From a virus, in the IMG/VR virus record IMGVR_UViG_3300025112_004019, positions 1 to 27,955 of that record: 27,955 nt of DNA. The stretch is one strand, 5' to 3'. A model generated the notes under the pieces. That model ran no database searches. It saw only the letters and a program-made list of their open reading frames with translations, and had not been told where the DNA came from. This document shows, piece after piece, positions 19,965-27,955 of this stretch (position 1 is the first letter of the stretch; each line of letters begins with the position of its first letter). Position numbers and translations under genes: made by a program.

Positions 19965-20197
19965 TATCAAAAGCAGTCGTCTTCATGAATATTATAATAA
20001 TGATAATCATTCTTGCTTTACTTGTGTCGTTAATCGGCTGCACTCCCCTCGCCTCCGCTTTAGTTGGGGGCGCTAGCAGTGTCTGGTCAACGCAGGAACG
20101 CCGCTCCTTGGAGAAGCGCGTCGAAACGTTAGAAAAGCTTATTAAGAAGGAGTCGGATTGTCTGCTTCTGTGCGACTACCCAACGCGCTGGAACTAG
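19961..20197 (+). CDS. small lipoprotein (lysis or cell-envelope candidate)
   Basis: 78-aa protein. The hydrophobic segment (about residues 5-26) ends LIGC-TPL, a lipobox (cleavage before C27), so an outer- or inner-membrane lipoprotein is likely. The mature part has a short Gly/Ala stretch and a coiled coil (ERRSLEKRVETLEKLIKKE). It resembles outer spanins (Rz1-type) by size and lipid anchor but lacks a Pro-rich tail; its inner partner is not evident. The ATG overlaps the stop of the 402-aa gene as ATGA. The stop overlaps the convergent endolysin stop in CTAG. Confidence 0.7.
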   Translation: MISKAVVFMNIIIMIIILALLVSLIGCTPLASALVGGASSVWSTQERRSLEKRVETLEKLIKKESDCLLLCDYPTRWN

Positions 20198-20646
20198 ACG
20201 AGTTCGCTCCACACCTTACCGTCAAAGATGTTTGACTTCATCCCCTGTGGATCTTTGTCTATGTCGTAACTGCAATGGACCCAGCCGCTGTGAGGGTCCT
20301 CTTTTTTGTAGAACTCCAGAATAAGCTGGTCAAAACTACAGTTTTCCTTGACCCATAGAGCGACCTCTTTGTTGTCGATCCCGGGGACTTCAAAGTCTAC
20401 GGCTTTTCCTTCGACGTGCTGGGATTTGTCGGAGGACCCTATCTCACGGTTCAGTTCCAAACCCCGGAACCCGCTATTGGGGGAGAACGGTATTCCGTAG
20501 TGGTTGCGGACTCGCTCCAATATCATGGTGCTTACCAGAATCAAATTACGGATAGCCTCTGCGCCGGGTTCGTTTTCTATGCCCTTGCGGCTGGCCGTAT
20601 CGGACTTTGTTAACTCTTCAAGGGTGAAGTGCTCGGTCAGGATCAT
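20194..20646 (-). CDS. M15-family peptidase (endolysin)
   Basis: 150-aa protein of the Peptidase_M15_3 type: FTLEELTKSDTASRKG, SGFRGLELNREIG, SQHVEGKAVDFEVPG (zinc ligands H77, D84) and WVHCSY (H124). It cuts the peptide stems of peptidoglycan (D-Ala-D-Ala/L-Ala-D-Glu type) and is the likely cytoplasmic endolysin: no signal peptide. The ATG at 20646 overlaps the stop of the 1571-aa gene as ATGA. A second hydrolase (SleB-like, 6493) exists in the window. Confidence 0.9.
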   Translation of the reverse strand: MILTEHFTLEELTKSDTASRKGIENEPGAEAIRNLILVSTMILERVRNHYGIPFSPNSGFRGLELNREIGSSDKSQHVEGKAVDFEVPGIDNKEVALWVKENCSFDQLILEFYKKEDPHSGWVHCSYDIDKDPQGMKSNIFDGKVWSELV

Positions 20647-23600
20647 CCGACTATCTGCTGCGGCTTGCATTTGATGGACATGATGCCTGAGTTCTTATCC
20701 GCATAGCCGCCGTGTGCGGCACTGAATATCGGATCATGAACTCCAAATATCTGCTGACCCCTTTCCATCGTTCCTTGGGCCATCGTTCCTTGGGCCATGG
20801 GCCCTGGTCCGACAGGATTGACCTGACTGAGCGCGGACGCAGCCAGTGGCGGTCGCGCAGGCATGGCGGATGCAGCCTGACGAACGGGTGCCGAGAGGGG
20901 GCGTAAGTATGCCTGGGGACCTTCCTCGGCATCAAACTCTTCCTCGCCTCGCTTCAAGACAGGAACCGCATGCCCTGGGCGACGAGCTATCGCCCCCGGC
21001 ACGTTAATCGCGTCGATTGCGGCTTTTGCCAACTCGTCTAACCATGTTTGTGATTGGGAAGTCTTTTTTGCCAAACCTACAGCTATTTCAGGATCAAGAG
21101 CGGCGTTAATCAAAATGTCTTTTATCTTGTTTCCGGTTATGTTTTTCCCGATTTTCCCGAACATGCGGCTACCCACTCCGGCGGCTACCAGTGCGTTTAC
21201 AAAAGCAACCCGTTCTGCAAACTGCAAGCCCGCTACCCTACCCAGGTTGTTCCACGCTTCCATGCTTAATGCAGATTGCGGATCTATTCTACCTCCAAGC
21301 GAACCTCCGCTGGTAAAATTGGACGTTTCAAACGCGGTCTTTGCCACCTTGTCCAATCCCGGTAACAACTCCGGGTTGTTTGGAAAAGCTTCCCGAAGAA
21401 GCGAACGAACACGATCATCTGATAGCAACTCACGAAACTTGACTGGGTCAAAAGCAGACGCAAAACTTTCTCCCGCTTGTTTTATAAGAGCCTCGTCTCG
21501 TGTAGTGGAACGTTTGAAAAGTTGCCCAATTATGGAAGCTTGCAGACCTTTCTCAGCTTGCCGGTTTCCACGAACAAGAGACAGAAATTCGTTAAGAGAT
21601 CTTTTTGGGGATTTGTTTTTGGGGTCTAGAACTTGGTCAAAAAGAAGTTCGGCTCCGCGCCCGGCCTCTGCATTTATAACTTCGGAAAAAGCATTCTCTT
21701 CCGAGAATCGTTTGCGCCTCTGACCAATGTAGTCGAGATAATCATCAATACTTAGACCCTGTAGATCTAGCTGGCCCCTGTTCACCAATTCGTTAAGTTG
21801 CTGTCTTGTCTTATCATTTCGGAGTACTTTCAGAGCGTCTAGCTGGGTCGCAAGTCCGTCCGCGTCTTTTATCAACGTCGGTACATCGCCGCGTCCATTA
21901 TCCTCTAAAAATTTTAAGGCTTCTTTGTTTTTGCTCCGAAACGTTTCTAGGCTTTTTGAATCCACCCCGTCTGGAAAACGTAGAGCTAAACGCTCAAGAA
22001 GAATACTTTCTGCAACTTTCAAAGATCTTTCGCTCGCGGGGGCCAACCTGTCCGGCTTTATTCTTATCTCAAAAGGCGTTCCGGCTTCTCCAACGCGCAC
22101 CAACTCGAAGGGCGATTCTGGATTTTCAAACAAGGACCGTCCGTCTATGGCCTTTTCGTCAATAACTGCAATGGATACGCCTTCTGCATCCGTGACAATC
22201 TCTCCGTCGTCCCCTCTTCTTATGGTAACAAAATCGGGCAGTTCAGCGGTAGCCTCGGTAAGAACCCTTATATTTGAAGCCCGGGTTAAGGGAGAGGCGG
22301 ATTCTGGAAGAACTTTTGTCGGCACCTCCTCCACAGGAACCTTGACCGCCGCGCCCCGGTCTTTTTCTAATATGTCGCCTTGAGCATCATCTACCCTGTT
22401 TTTTATACGGGAAGCCGCTCGGGCAAACGCTAAAGCTGCCGGATCTAGACTGGCAAAGGTCTGGGTTGAAAGAAGTTGCTCAAGGGTTTTCCTCAAATGT
22501 ATCAGATTTCTGTGTCTTGGGGTTCTACCGTTAGCGGAGACTTCGCGTCTCGTAGCTTCCGCTATGTTGGAAATTGTTTCTTTAACATCGTTAGCCGAAA
22601 CACCGAGAGAGACAAGCGCCCCATAAGAATCCCTGGAAGTCAGACGCCCGGTCGGTTCGACAACAACGTCGTCCCCGGCTCCTAAGAAGTCTTCAGTGAT
22701 CTTCGTTATTTCAGACTGGGCTTTTTGAGCTTGTTCAGAGAACCGGATTACATCCTCATCTATGGCCTGGGCGGCTCTAGATGACGCAACCCCCTCACCT
22801 AGATTTGCAAGAGATTTTTTCTGTTTCGCCACTTGTGAAAAAATAGCTCCAAGACCCGCAGGAGCCATGGCGCGGGCATCCGACAGTGTCATAGTTGCCC
22901 AATCCCGGGGCTGCTCGGTAAAATCCTGTACAGCTTGTCTCTGGGAATCGTCCAGTCCGGACATTTTACCTTGAACATATTCATCCAAGGACCGCGCAGT
23001 CCTTTCCGCGTCCAATCGGTCCGTATCTAACTGTTGGTCAAATCTCTTTTCGGCTTCTTGTTTTTCCGCTATCGCCTCATCACGTCGGCGTTCTAGGTCC
23101 GGTATGCGCGATTGCGCGGCACTTGCGCGGCCCGCCGCTACGGCTTCTTGTTGTTGCCGCTTTAATTGAGCCAACACCGCACGGGACCCGGTAAGTTGTG
23201 CCAGTTCTACGGGCACTTCTTTAATATTGAATCGTTCTGCCCGGGACAGTTTTTCCAGTCTTCCTGCCGCCCATTCGGCTACCGTCATTCCGGAAATGTC
23301 TGATTTATCCAGCGGATCTGTGGAACCTTTAGGGAAAACAATATTCTCGGTAACTTTGTCGTCTAGCCCCTTTATTCGACCATACGCGGCTTTTTCAAAC
23401 GCCCTGTATTCACGATAGGCGTCATCGTAGGTCCCTCGGATAAGGTCGCCAACCATCTTTCTTTCTGCTGCGGGCATTGTAGCGCGAGTTAGACCCCTGT
23501 CCGCTAGGTAGGACTGAACCGATTCTTGCCAGAAATCAACGCGGGTTTGGGCGGCGGCTTGAGCATCTGCAAAACTTTTCTCCATTTGAGAAGACAGGTC

Positions 23601-25358
23601 TACTTCAATGTCTTTCACGCGGGCATTGGTTTGCGGGTTCAACCACGCAAATTCAGAACCTTCTACGCCTTGGGGGCGTCCCTCCATTACAAGTTTCCGT
23701 CGAGTGGCTTCAAACTCTGGCGTGGTTCCCAGATTATCTACGTTTTCGTAATCTATGCGATGTTGTTCTACGCTTCCTCCTGGCTTGCCGCCAAAGTCCA
23801 AATCATCCATGGATCTTTTAAAGGTGTTTTCAATGTAATTAAAAAACTGTTCCCTTCGGTCAACCAACCGTGCAGACTCTTCTGCAAAAAACCGGTTGAC
23901 CGAATTAAGGTTCTTGTCGTTTGTAGCGGACTGAAGGACGCTTTCGTGGAAATTAGCCGTCCTGTTTAAGAAACCTACATTAGCTCCGTCCGCTTCAATT
24001 TCTTTTTCTAAGCGAGATCGAACAGCCGGGTCTGTTTCTTGAGATAGTCGTTCTCGTTTAAGTTGGATTTCCGCCCTTAATATATTAGCTTCGGTTCGCG
24101 CAAGTTCCGGCGTTGTAAAAGCCAAGCCGGAAGCTTGGTCTATGTGCCTTCCATCTCTAACGGATTCCTCCAAAAGCCTTGCAACACTTGCCACCCCCGC
24201 ACGGTCCTCGGGAGACTTCCCAAATCCAGTGTCTTGGCTAAATCTTGCGGCGGACTTTTCGGGTCTAAACAGGGGGTCTACAAAAGCCCGGGTGCCTAAA
24301 CGCACTATCGGACCCTGTAAAAAAGCGGTGTAAACACCCCTACCGGCAATCGGACCAAGTAACCCGGAGCCAATGGCGACAGTTGTTTTTAGCCACCCCG
24401 CTGCGTCCGGATCTATTCTGTTTAGTTGGTCCAAGGCGGCTTCGGTAGACACACCTGCGGCTGCTCCAAAACCCATCTCTCCGTATATGTTACGGCGTCC
24501 TGATTTGAGAAGGGGGTTAACGTAAGCGTTGGCTTTATCTATTAAAGAACGAATGTTCTCCGGTTTTAGGGCGTCCTCTCCCAATTCTTTAGCAGATTCT
24601 TTAGCCAATCGGGCAAAGGTAAATTTTGCGCCCTCTTGCAAAATTTTGGCCGGAACAGTCACACCCGATATCATAACGGGGCCGCTAACGGCAAACTCTA
24701 ACCCCGTGGTTGTCATTTTTTCCCAAACGCCACGGGCTTCCGGTGTCATGTCGGTGCCCATTGTGGATTCAAAAGGTTTAAATTTCCACTTCTCTTCGGC
24801 GTACCTGTCAGCGGCCCGGAGGTATTGCTGGAAGCGTCTTCGGGTTGCTTCTGTTCCGTAATATTCTGCTACCGATTTCCTACCAGCTTCGTCTCGCGCT
24901 CTTGATTTTTCCAGCAGGGAGGGTGTTTCGCCTGTAACAGCTTCATACCCCATCATAGCAAGTTCGTCGGGGCCCGGAACGTAGGACAACAACCCTGCTG
25001 TGTCCCAGGGACCCCCTACGAAGAAAGCCGGAACACTCCGTCCAACAGGTTTTATAGCCCGGTCAATAAAGTCACGTTGGTCCTTGTATTGAAGACGCCT
25101 AAAAACCGGGGCAAGAGTCGAAGCTAATTCTCGACCCGCAGGAGTGTTAAAATCCACATTAAATAAACTGTTTAAACCGGGAAGTCTTTGTCCAGACGAA
25201 TCCTCTCTGTCTTCGGGGGGGTAAGTAGCGGTAAATTTTTCTTCTGCGCCGCTTTGTGGATTCGTAAGGAGGTATGAGTGCTCAATACCGTTGGCTCCCG
25301 CAGGGCCGAGATAGGTTGCAGTGATGCCCGTGTGAGGTGTCTTTATTGGCTCCGCCAT
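20643..25358 (-). CDS. very large virion-associated protein (1571 aa)
   Basis: 1571-aa protein. The first part (about 1-400) has hydrophobic stretches (VSGPVMISGVTV, TTVAIGSGLLGPIAG), and the middle is charged coiled coil (RRRDEAIAEKQEAEKRFDQ). The C-terminus is Pro/Ala-rich with MAQGT repeats and ends GGYADKNSGIMSIKCKPQQIVG-type, like the tails of large marine phage structural proteins that I recall. The likely role is an internal virion or DNA-ejection protein, which is inference. The gene lies 5 bp after the 855-aa gene. GGTAGG lies upstream of the ATG. No enzymatic motif seen. Confidence 0.75.
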   Translation of the reverse strand: MAEPIKTPHTGITATYLGPAGANGIEHSYLLTNPQSGAEEKFTATYPPEDREDSSGQRLPGLNSLFNVDFNTPAGRELASTLAPVFRRLQYKDQRDFIDRAIKPVGRSVPAFFVGGPWDTAGLLSYVPGPDELAMMGYEAVTGETPSLLEKSRARDEAGRKSVAEYYGTEATRRRFQQYLRAADRYAEEKWKFKPFESTMGTDMTPEARGVWEKMTTTGLEFAVSGPVMISGVTVPAKILQEGAKFTFARLAKESAKELGEDALKPENIRSLIDKANAYVNPLLKSGRRNIYGEMGFGAAAGVSTEAALDQLNRIDPDAAGWLKTTVAIGSGLLGPIAGRGVYTAFLQGPIVRLGTRAFVDPLFRPEKSAARFSQDTGFGKSPEDRAGVASVARLLEESVRDGRHIDQASGLAFTTPELARTEANILRAEIQLKRERLSQETDPAVRSRLEKEIEADGANVGFLNRTANFHESVLQSATNDKNLNSVNRFFAEESARLVDRREQFFNYIENTFKRSMDDLDFGGKPGGSVEQHRIDYENVDNLGTTPEFEATRRKLVMEGRPQGVEGSEFAWLNPQTNARVKDIEVDLSSQMEKSFADAQAAAQTRVDFWQESVQSYLADRGLTRATMPAAERKMVGDLIRGTYDDAYREYRAFEKAAYGRIKGLDDKVTENIVFPKGSTDPLDKSDISGMTVAEWAAGRLEKLSRAERFNIKEVPVELAQLTGSRAVLAQLKRQQQEAVAAGRASAAQSRIPDLERRRDEAIAEKQEAEKRFDQQLDTDRLDAERTARSLDEYVQGKMSGLDDSQRQAVQDFTEQPRDWATMTLSDARAMAPAGLGAIFSQVAKQKKSLANLGEGVASSRAAQAIDEDVIRFSEQAQKAQSEITKITEDFLGAGDDVVVEPTGRLTSRDSYGALVSLGVSANDVKETISNIAEATRREVSANGRTPRHRNLIHLRKTLEQLLSTQTFASLDPAALAFARAASRIKNRVDDAQGDILEKDRGAAVKVPVEEVPTKVLPESASPLTRASNIRVLTEATAELPDFVTIRRGDDGEIVTDAEGVSIAVIDEKAIDGRSLFENPESPFELVRVGEAGTPFEIRIKPDRLAPASERSLKVAESILLERLALRFPDGVDSKSLETFRSKNKEALKFLEDNGRGDVPTLIKDADGLATQLDALKVLRNDKTRQQLNELVNRGQLDLQGLSIDDYLDYIGQRRKRFSEENAFSEVINAEAGRGAELLFDQVLDPKNKSPKRSLNEFLSLVRGNRQAEKGLQASIIGQLFKRSTTRDEALIKQAGESFASAFDPVKFRELLSDDRVRSLLREAFPNNPELLPGLDKVAKTAFETSNFTSGGSLGGRIDPQSALSMEAWNNLGRVAGLQFAERVAFVNALVAAGVGSRMFGKIGKNITGNKIKDILINAALDPEIAVGLAKKTSQSQTWLDELAKAAIDAINVPGAIARRPGHAVPVLKRGEEEFDAEEGPQAYLRPLSAPVRQAASAMPARPPLAASALSQVNPVGPGPMAQGTMAQGTMERGQQIFGVHDPIFSAAHGGYADKNSGIMSIKCKPQQIVG
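20765..20794. repeat. two 15-bp in-frame repeats
   Basis: CCATCGTTCCTTGGG occurs twice in tandem (20765-20779, 20780-20794), followed by a truncated copy. In the minus frame it encodes MAQGT repeats near the C-terminus of the 1571-aa protein, before the conserved-looking end. Confidence 0.8.
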
Positions 25359-25363
25359 GTTCT

Positions 25364-27931
25364 TTACCTACCTATTTGGTCACGGAAAATATTGTACGAA
25401 ATTATCCCTCGTACTACCCGTTCACGCATCACGTCAACATTTACCCCGGCACGCCGTGCCAACTCTTTAACGTAGCGATCAAATTGAATAGGTCCTTTTC
25501 GTAGTGTCCTAGTTGGCTCAACAGCCGCTCCTTGGTCCGTTTCTTCTCTTCCCCGTTCAAAGGTGGGTGTCTCATCAGTTAGATAGTTCACATCTGGAAT
25601 GGTGTATTGACCGCCATACATAGTATCTTTTAACTGGCCCTGTGTTCTAATGATGTCCCGCTGGTTCTCAGAAAGAGACGGAGTCCGTTGTCTAGTAGCC
25701 GCGTACCTGTCTTTCCCGTAATACCCGTGCCCGTGCCAATTTTCCAACGTTTCAAGGTCAGAAAAGTCAACGCCCGCTTCTGCGGCTTGTCTTAGCTCCC
25801 GCTCCGTCCATCCAACCCTTCCGCCACGCGACATGAGATCTGCCATGTTGTTTTTTATTCGGGATAACCCGTCTTCTATTAAAATTCGGTTAAAACCCTT
25901 GCCCCTTTTTATATCTGCCACGAGTTTTTGGTACGCAACGGCATCTGTATTACTAATTCTGTCATCGCCAAAATCTTTGCCAACCCGGCGGGATATCCCC
26001 TCTTGGAATCTGTCGGAGGCGGCGGTTAGCCTACGCCAATGTTCTGCGCCCTCTTCGGAAATAAACTTAGCAAAACCAAGTCTAGATAATCCTGCGGCAA
26101 GTCTACCAGTAGCAAAACCCTCAACATCACTTTCTCTGGCGGCGTTTTTAAAATCAATAAGACCTTGGCGAAACTGCCCAAACAGAAGAAAAGCATCTCT
26201 AGCATCGCGGGCACCCTTACTGTTTTGAAGTTTGTCTCTCGCAGCGGATATATTATCGGCCCTGTCAGCAAGAACTTTCCTATAGTCGTCGTCTGAAGCT
26301 CCTATAACCAGAGTAGATCGTGGAATTGCGGCTTCTATATCTCTTCGTCGCTGAACTAAATTAGAGTCATAAGAATCTGTTCCCGCCACTTGCGGCGCAC
26401 CAAACGCATTCGGGAAAACCATAGTAGCAATTTTTACGCGACCGGGAAGGGTGTTAAGAGCCTCTTTACTAGCGGGCCTCTGAACCTGGGCGTACATTTG
26501 TCTTGGGTTCGCCGCCGCGTCTTGTCTCAAAGAAGCCACAGCAGATTTAATCGCTTCTTTCTGAACCGCTGGATTAAATGCCCCTGCATTGGGAGAGTAC
26601 CCCACTACACGGTTATTGGAATCTTTTCCTAAATTCGGTATCTCACTAGCACCGAAAAGTGTTGTAGGTGGCAAAGACAAAACTGCCTTAACAGCGTTAT
26701 TCAGTCTATCTGACTTAATTTGTTGGTTAGCGGACCCAAAATCAGTTTGCAAAGTGGCGTCGGCCAAGCTGTTGACTTTTGTCGTTATAAACTCTTGAAC
26801 CTCTTCATTGGTTATAGGAATAGATTTTGCAGCGGCTTTCAACGGCTTGGTGTTGGGAGGGATGTACCGGAACGGAAAATCACCCTTCCGGTAAGCCGCT
26901 AGGTCAAAAAACAAGGCGCTTTTAGCACTAAACGGCGTATTGGGACCCTCCAATTGCCGGTCTTGGATATCGTTCATGCTGGTGTACAGAAAATCGCGGT
27001 TGTTCTCACGTTTTCTTTCCGCGTCGGTTTTTTTGGGGGTTTTATCGGTTGGAATTGTACTTCCCACCCATTCCCACCCTTTCCGGGGTACATCATCTCC
27101 GCTTAGAGAAAAGTAAGCTCCTTTTCCATACCCCCTCCGGACTACGTGCTGGAAGTCTTTTGTTTTTGTGTTTTGCATATAGCCTGCGTTAACCGCCTTT
27201 CCTCCAGTACCCACCCCTTTGGTGAATTCTGAAAGTTTCATAATTTCCTGGCCGAGGCCTAGTGGATAAGGAAGCAGCGTTTTAATATCGGTTATTGTTG
27301 GAACACCCCCCTTGCTCCCCTGTCGTACTTGAATAGCAGCATTCCCCCCCTCTTCTTTGACAAGGGAAAGGTTGCCCTCGTCATCCCGGCTAACTACCAC
27401 GTAAGGGTCCAACCCCAGTTTCCCCGCCGTCGTTGCAATTGGTTTTGGGGTCAACGCTAACGCCAGGTTGAGTCTAGCTTTGTCTTCATCCTTCACAGCC
27501 TGCAACGCGGCAAGTCTTAGCTGGCGCTCTTCCTGCCTCTTGGCGGCTTCTGCCGCTCTACGTTGCTTGAGTAGATCTGAAGCAATAGGCGTAATGTCTC
27601 CAGCAACAGGAGACAAGAGTTCCCGGGACAAGGTGCTTGCGGGAGATTCCCCGCGCACGGGCGTGGCACCCGCTGCGGCAAAACCGCGTTTCATCAAGGA
27701 CAGGGCGATTTGCAGCTTGGCTAAATCCCTGGTTTCTTCAAGCTGCGTGTCGTAATCCGTAGAACCTAAGTACTTCTTTAGTTGTGCTTCACGGGCCGCA
27801 ACCGTCTCCATGTTAGGAGCCATCAAATCCTGTATACCTCCTCGTCCTGAACCGGCGGTGCGAAGGTCTTCTAGATTTTTGGCAAAGGTTTGGAAATAAG
27901 GACTAGTGATCGTATTGAGTCTTGTTGCCAT
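25364..27931 (-). CDS. large virion-associated protein (855 aa)
   Basis: 855-aa hydrophilic protein without recognised motif. The N-terminal part has long helical stretches (TRDLAKLQIALSLMKRGFA, RRAAEAAKRQEERQLRL), and the middle is mixed. The C-terminal part includes LETLENWHGHGYYGKDRY and many Arg-rich helices. Together with the 1571-aa gene and the endolysin it forms a structural or ejection block, probably continuing upstream of the window. The ATG at 27931 follows the strong ribosome site AGGAGGT (27936-27942) by four bases. A role as virion or tail/ejection protein is inferred from size and context. Confidence 0.7.
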   Translation of the reverse strand: MATRLNTITSPYFQTFAKNLEDLRTAGSGRGGIQDLMAPNMETVAAREAQLKKYLGSTDYDTQLEETRDLAKLQIALSLMKRGFAAAGATPVRGESPASTLSRELLSPVAGDITPIASDLLKQRRAAEAAKRQEERQLRLAALQAVKDEDKARLNLALALTPKPIATTAGKLGLDPYVVVSRDDEGNLSLVKEEGGNAAIQVRQGSKGGVPTITDIKTLLPYPLGLGQEIMKLSEFTKGVGTGGKAVNAGYMQNTKTKDFQHVVRRGYGKGAYFSLSGDDVPRKGWEWVGSTIPTDKTPKKTDAERKRENNRDFLYTSMNDIQDRQLEGPNTPFSAKSALFFDLAAYRKGDFPFRYIPPNTKPLKAAAKSIPITNEEVQEFITTKVNSLADATLQTDFGSANQQIKSDRLNNAVKAVLSLPPTTLFGASEIPNLGKDSNNRVVGYSPNAGAFNPAVQKEAIKSAVASLRQDAAANPRQMYAQVQRPASKEALNTLPGRVKIATMVFPNAFGAPQVAGTDSYDSNLVQRRRDIEAAIPRSTLVIGASDDDYRKVLADRADNISAARDKLQNSKGARDARDAFLLFGQFRQGLIDFKNAARESDVEGFATGRLAAGLSRLGFAKFISEEGAEHWRRLTAASDRFQEGISRRVGKDFGDDRISNTDAVAYQKLVADIKRGKGFNRILIEDGLSRIKNNMADLMSRGGRVGWTERELRQAAEAGVDFSDLETLENWHGHGYYGKDRYAATRQRTPSLSENQRDIIRTQGQLKDTMYGGQYTIPDVNYLTDETPTFERGREETDQGAAVEPTRTLRKGPIQFDRYVKELARRAGVNVDVMRERVVRGIISYNIFRDQIGR

Positions 27932-27955
27932 GGATACCTCCTGTTAGGCGATGCC

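Overview
This window looks like part of the genome of a tailed double-stranded DNA bacteriophage. It carries a small terminase subunit, a phage-type replication set (family A DNA polymerase, archaeo-eukaryotic-type primase, acidic-tailed ssDNA-binding candidate, SF1 and SNF2 helicases), two peptidoglycan hydrolases, two very large virion-type proteins and many tiny Cys-rich or unknown genes packed with almost no spacing. Promoters are sigma70-like (TTGAC/TTGC, 17-bp spacers) and starts have GGAG-type ribosome sites, so the host is a bacterium. A lipobox protein and the two cell-wall hydrolases suggest a Gram-negative host. No marker identifies the host further, and no integrase, RNA gene or CRISPR array was seen.

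Layout, left to right. (1) 1-225: GC-rich 7-bp and 14-bp tandem repeats and a palindrome, with no gene. (2) 292-4548, minus strand: a chain of short transcription units, each with its own promoter and intrinsic terminator. They hold a small Cys-rich protein, a DUF932 protein, a Fis-like HTH plus a Cys-rich unknown, and a unit running from the small terminase subunit through a VRR-NUC-like nuclease to tiny ORFs. (3) 4550-4885: non-coding, with GTACCACC repeats, a 16-bp palindrome, a T tract and a 14-bp tandem repeat. (4) 4886-8346, minus: a possible papain-fold peptidase, an unknown gene, and a six-gene operon including an HNH endonuclease and a SleB-type hydrolase. (5) 8353-8911: a coupled pair of tiny genes followed by rearranged duplicate fragments of that pair. 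(6) 8911-17237, minus: one contiguous replication operon of 12 overlapping or abutting genes. (7) 17265-17314: two overlapping divergent promoters. (8) 17329-20197, plus: SNF2 helicase, an orphan 402-aa protein and a small lipoprotein, the only plus-strand genes. (9) 20194-27931, minus: M15-type endolysin, then 1571-aa and 855-aa proteins that are probably virion components.

How it works together: the AEP primase, PolA with Leu at the 762-equivalent position, the SSB-like protein and the SF1 helicase are co-transcribed. The SNF2 helicase fires divergently from the same promoter region. There is no DnaB- or T7 gp4-type helicase in the window. Start-stop overlaps (ATGA, TTGA, TAAATG) couple translation through the operon. 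Left-arm genes instead share a uniform AGGAGTC leader and a recurring promoter form with CCCATA at the -10 edge.
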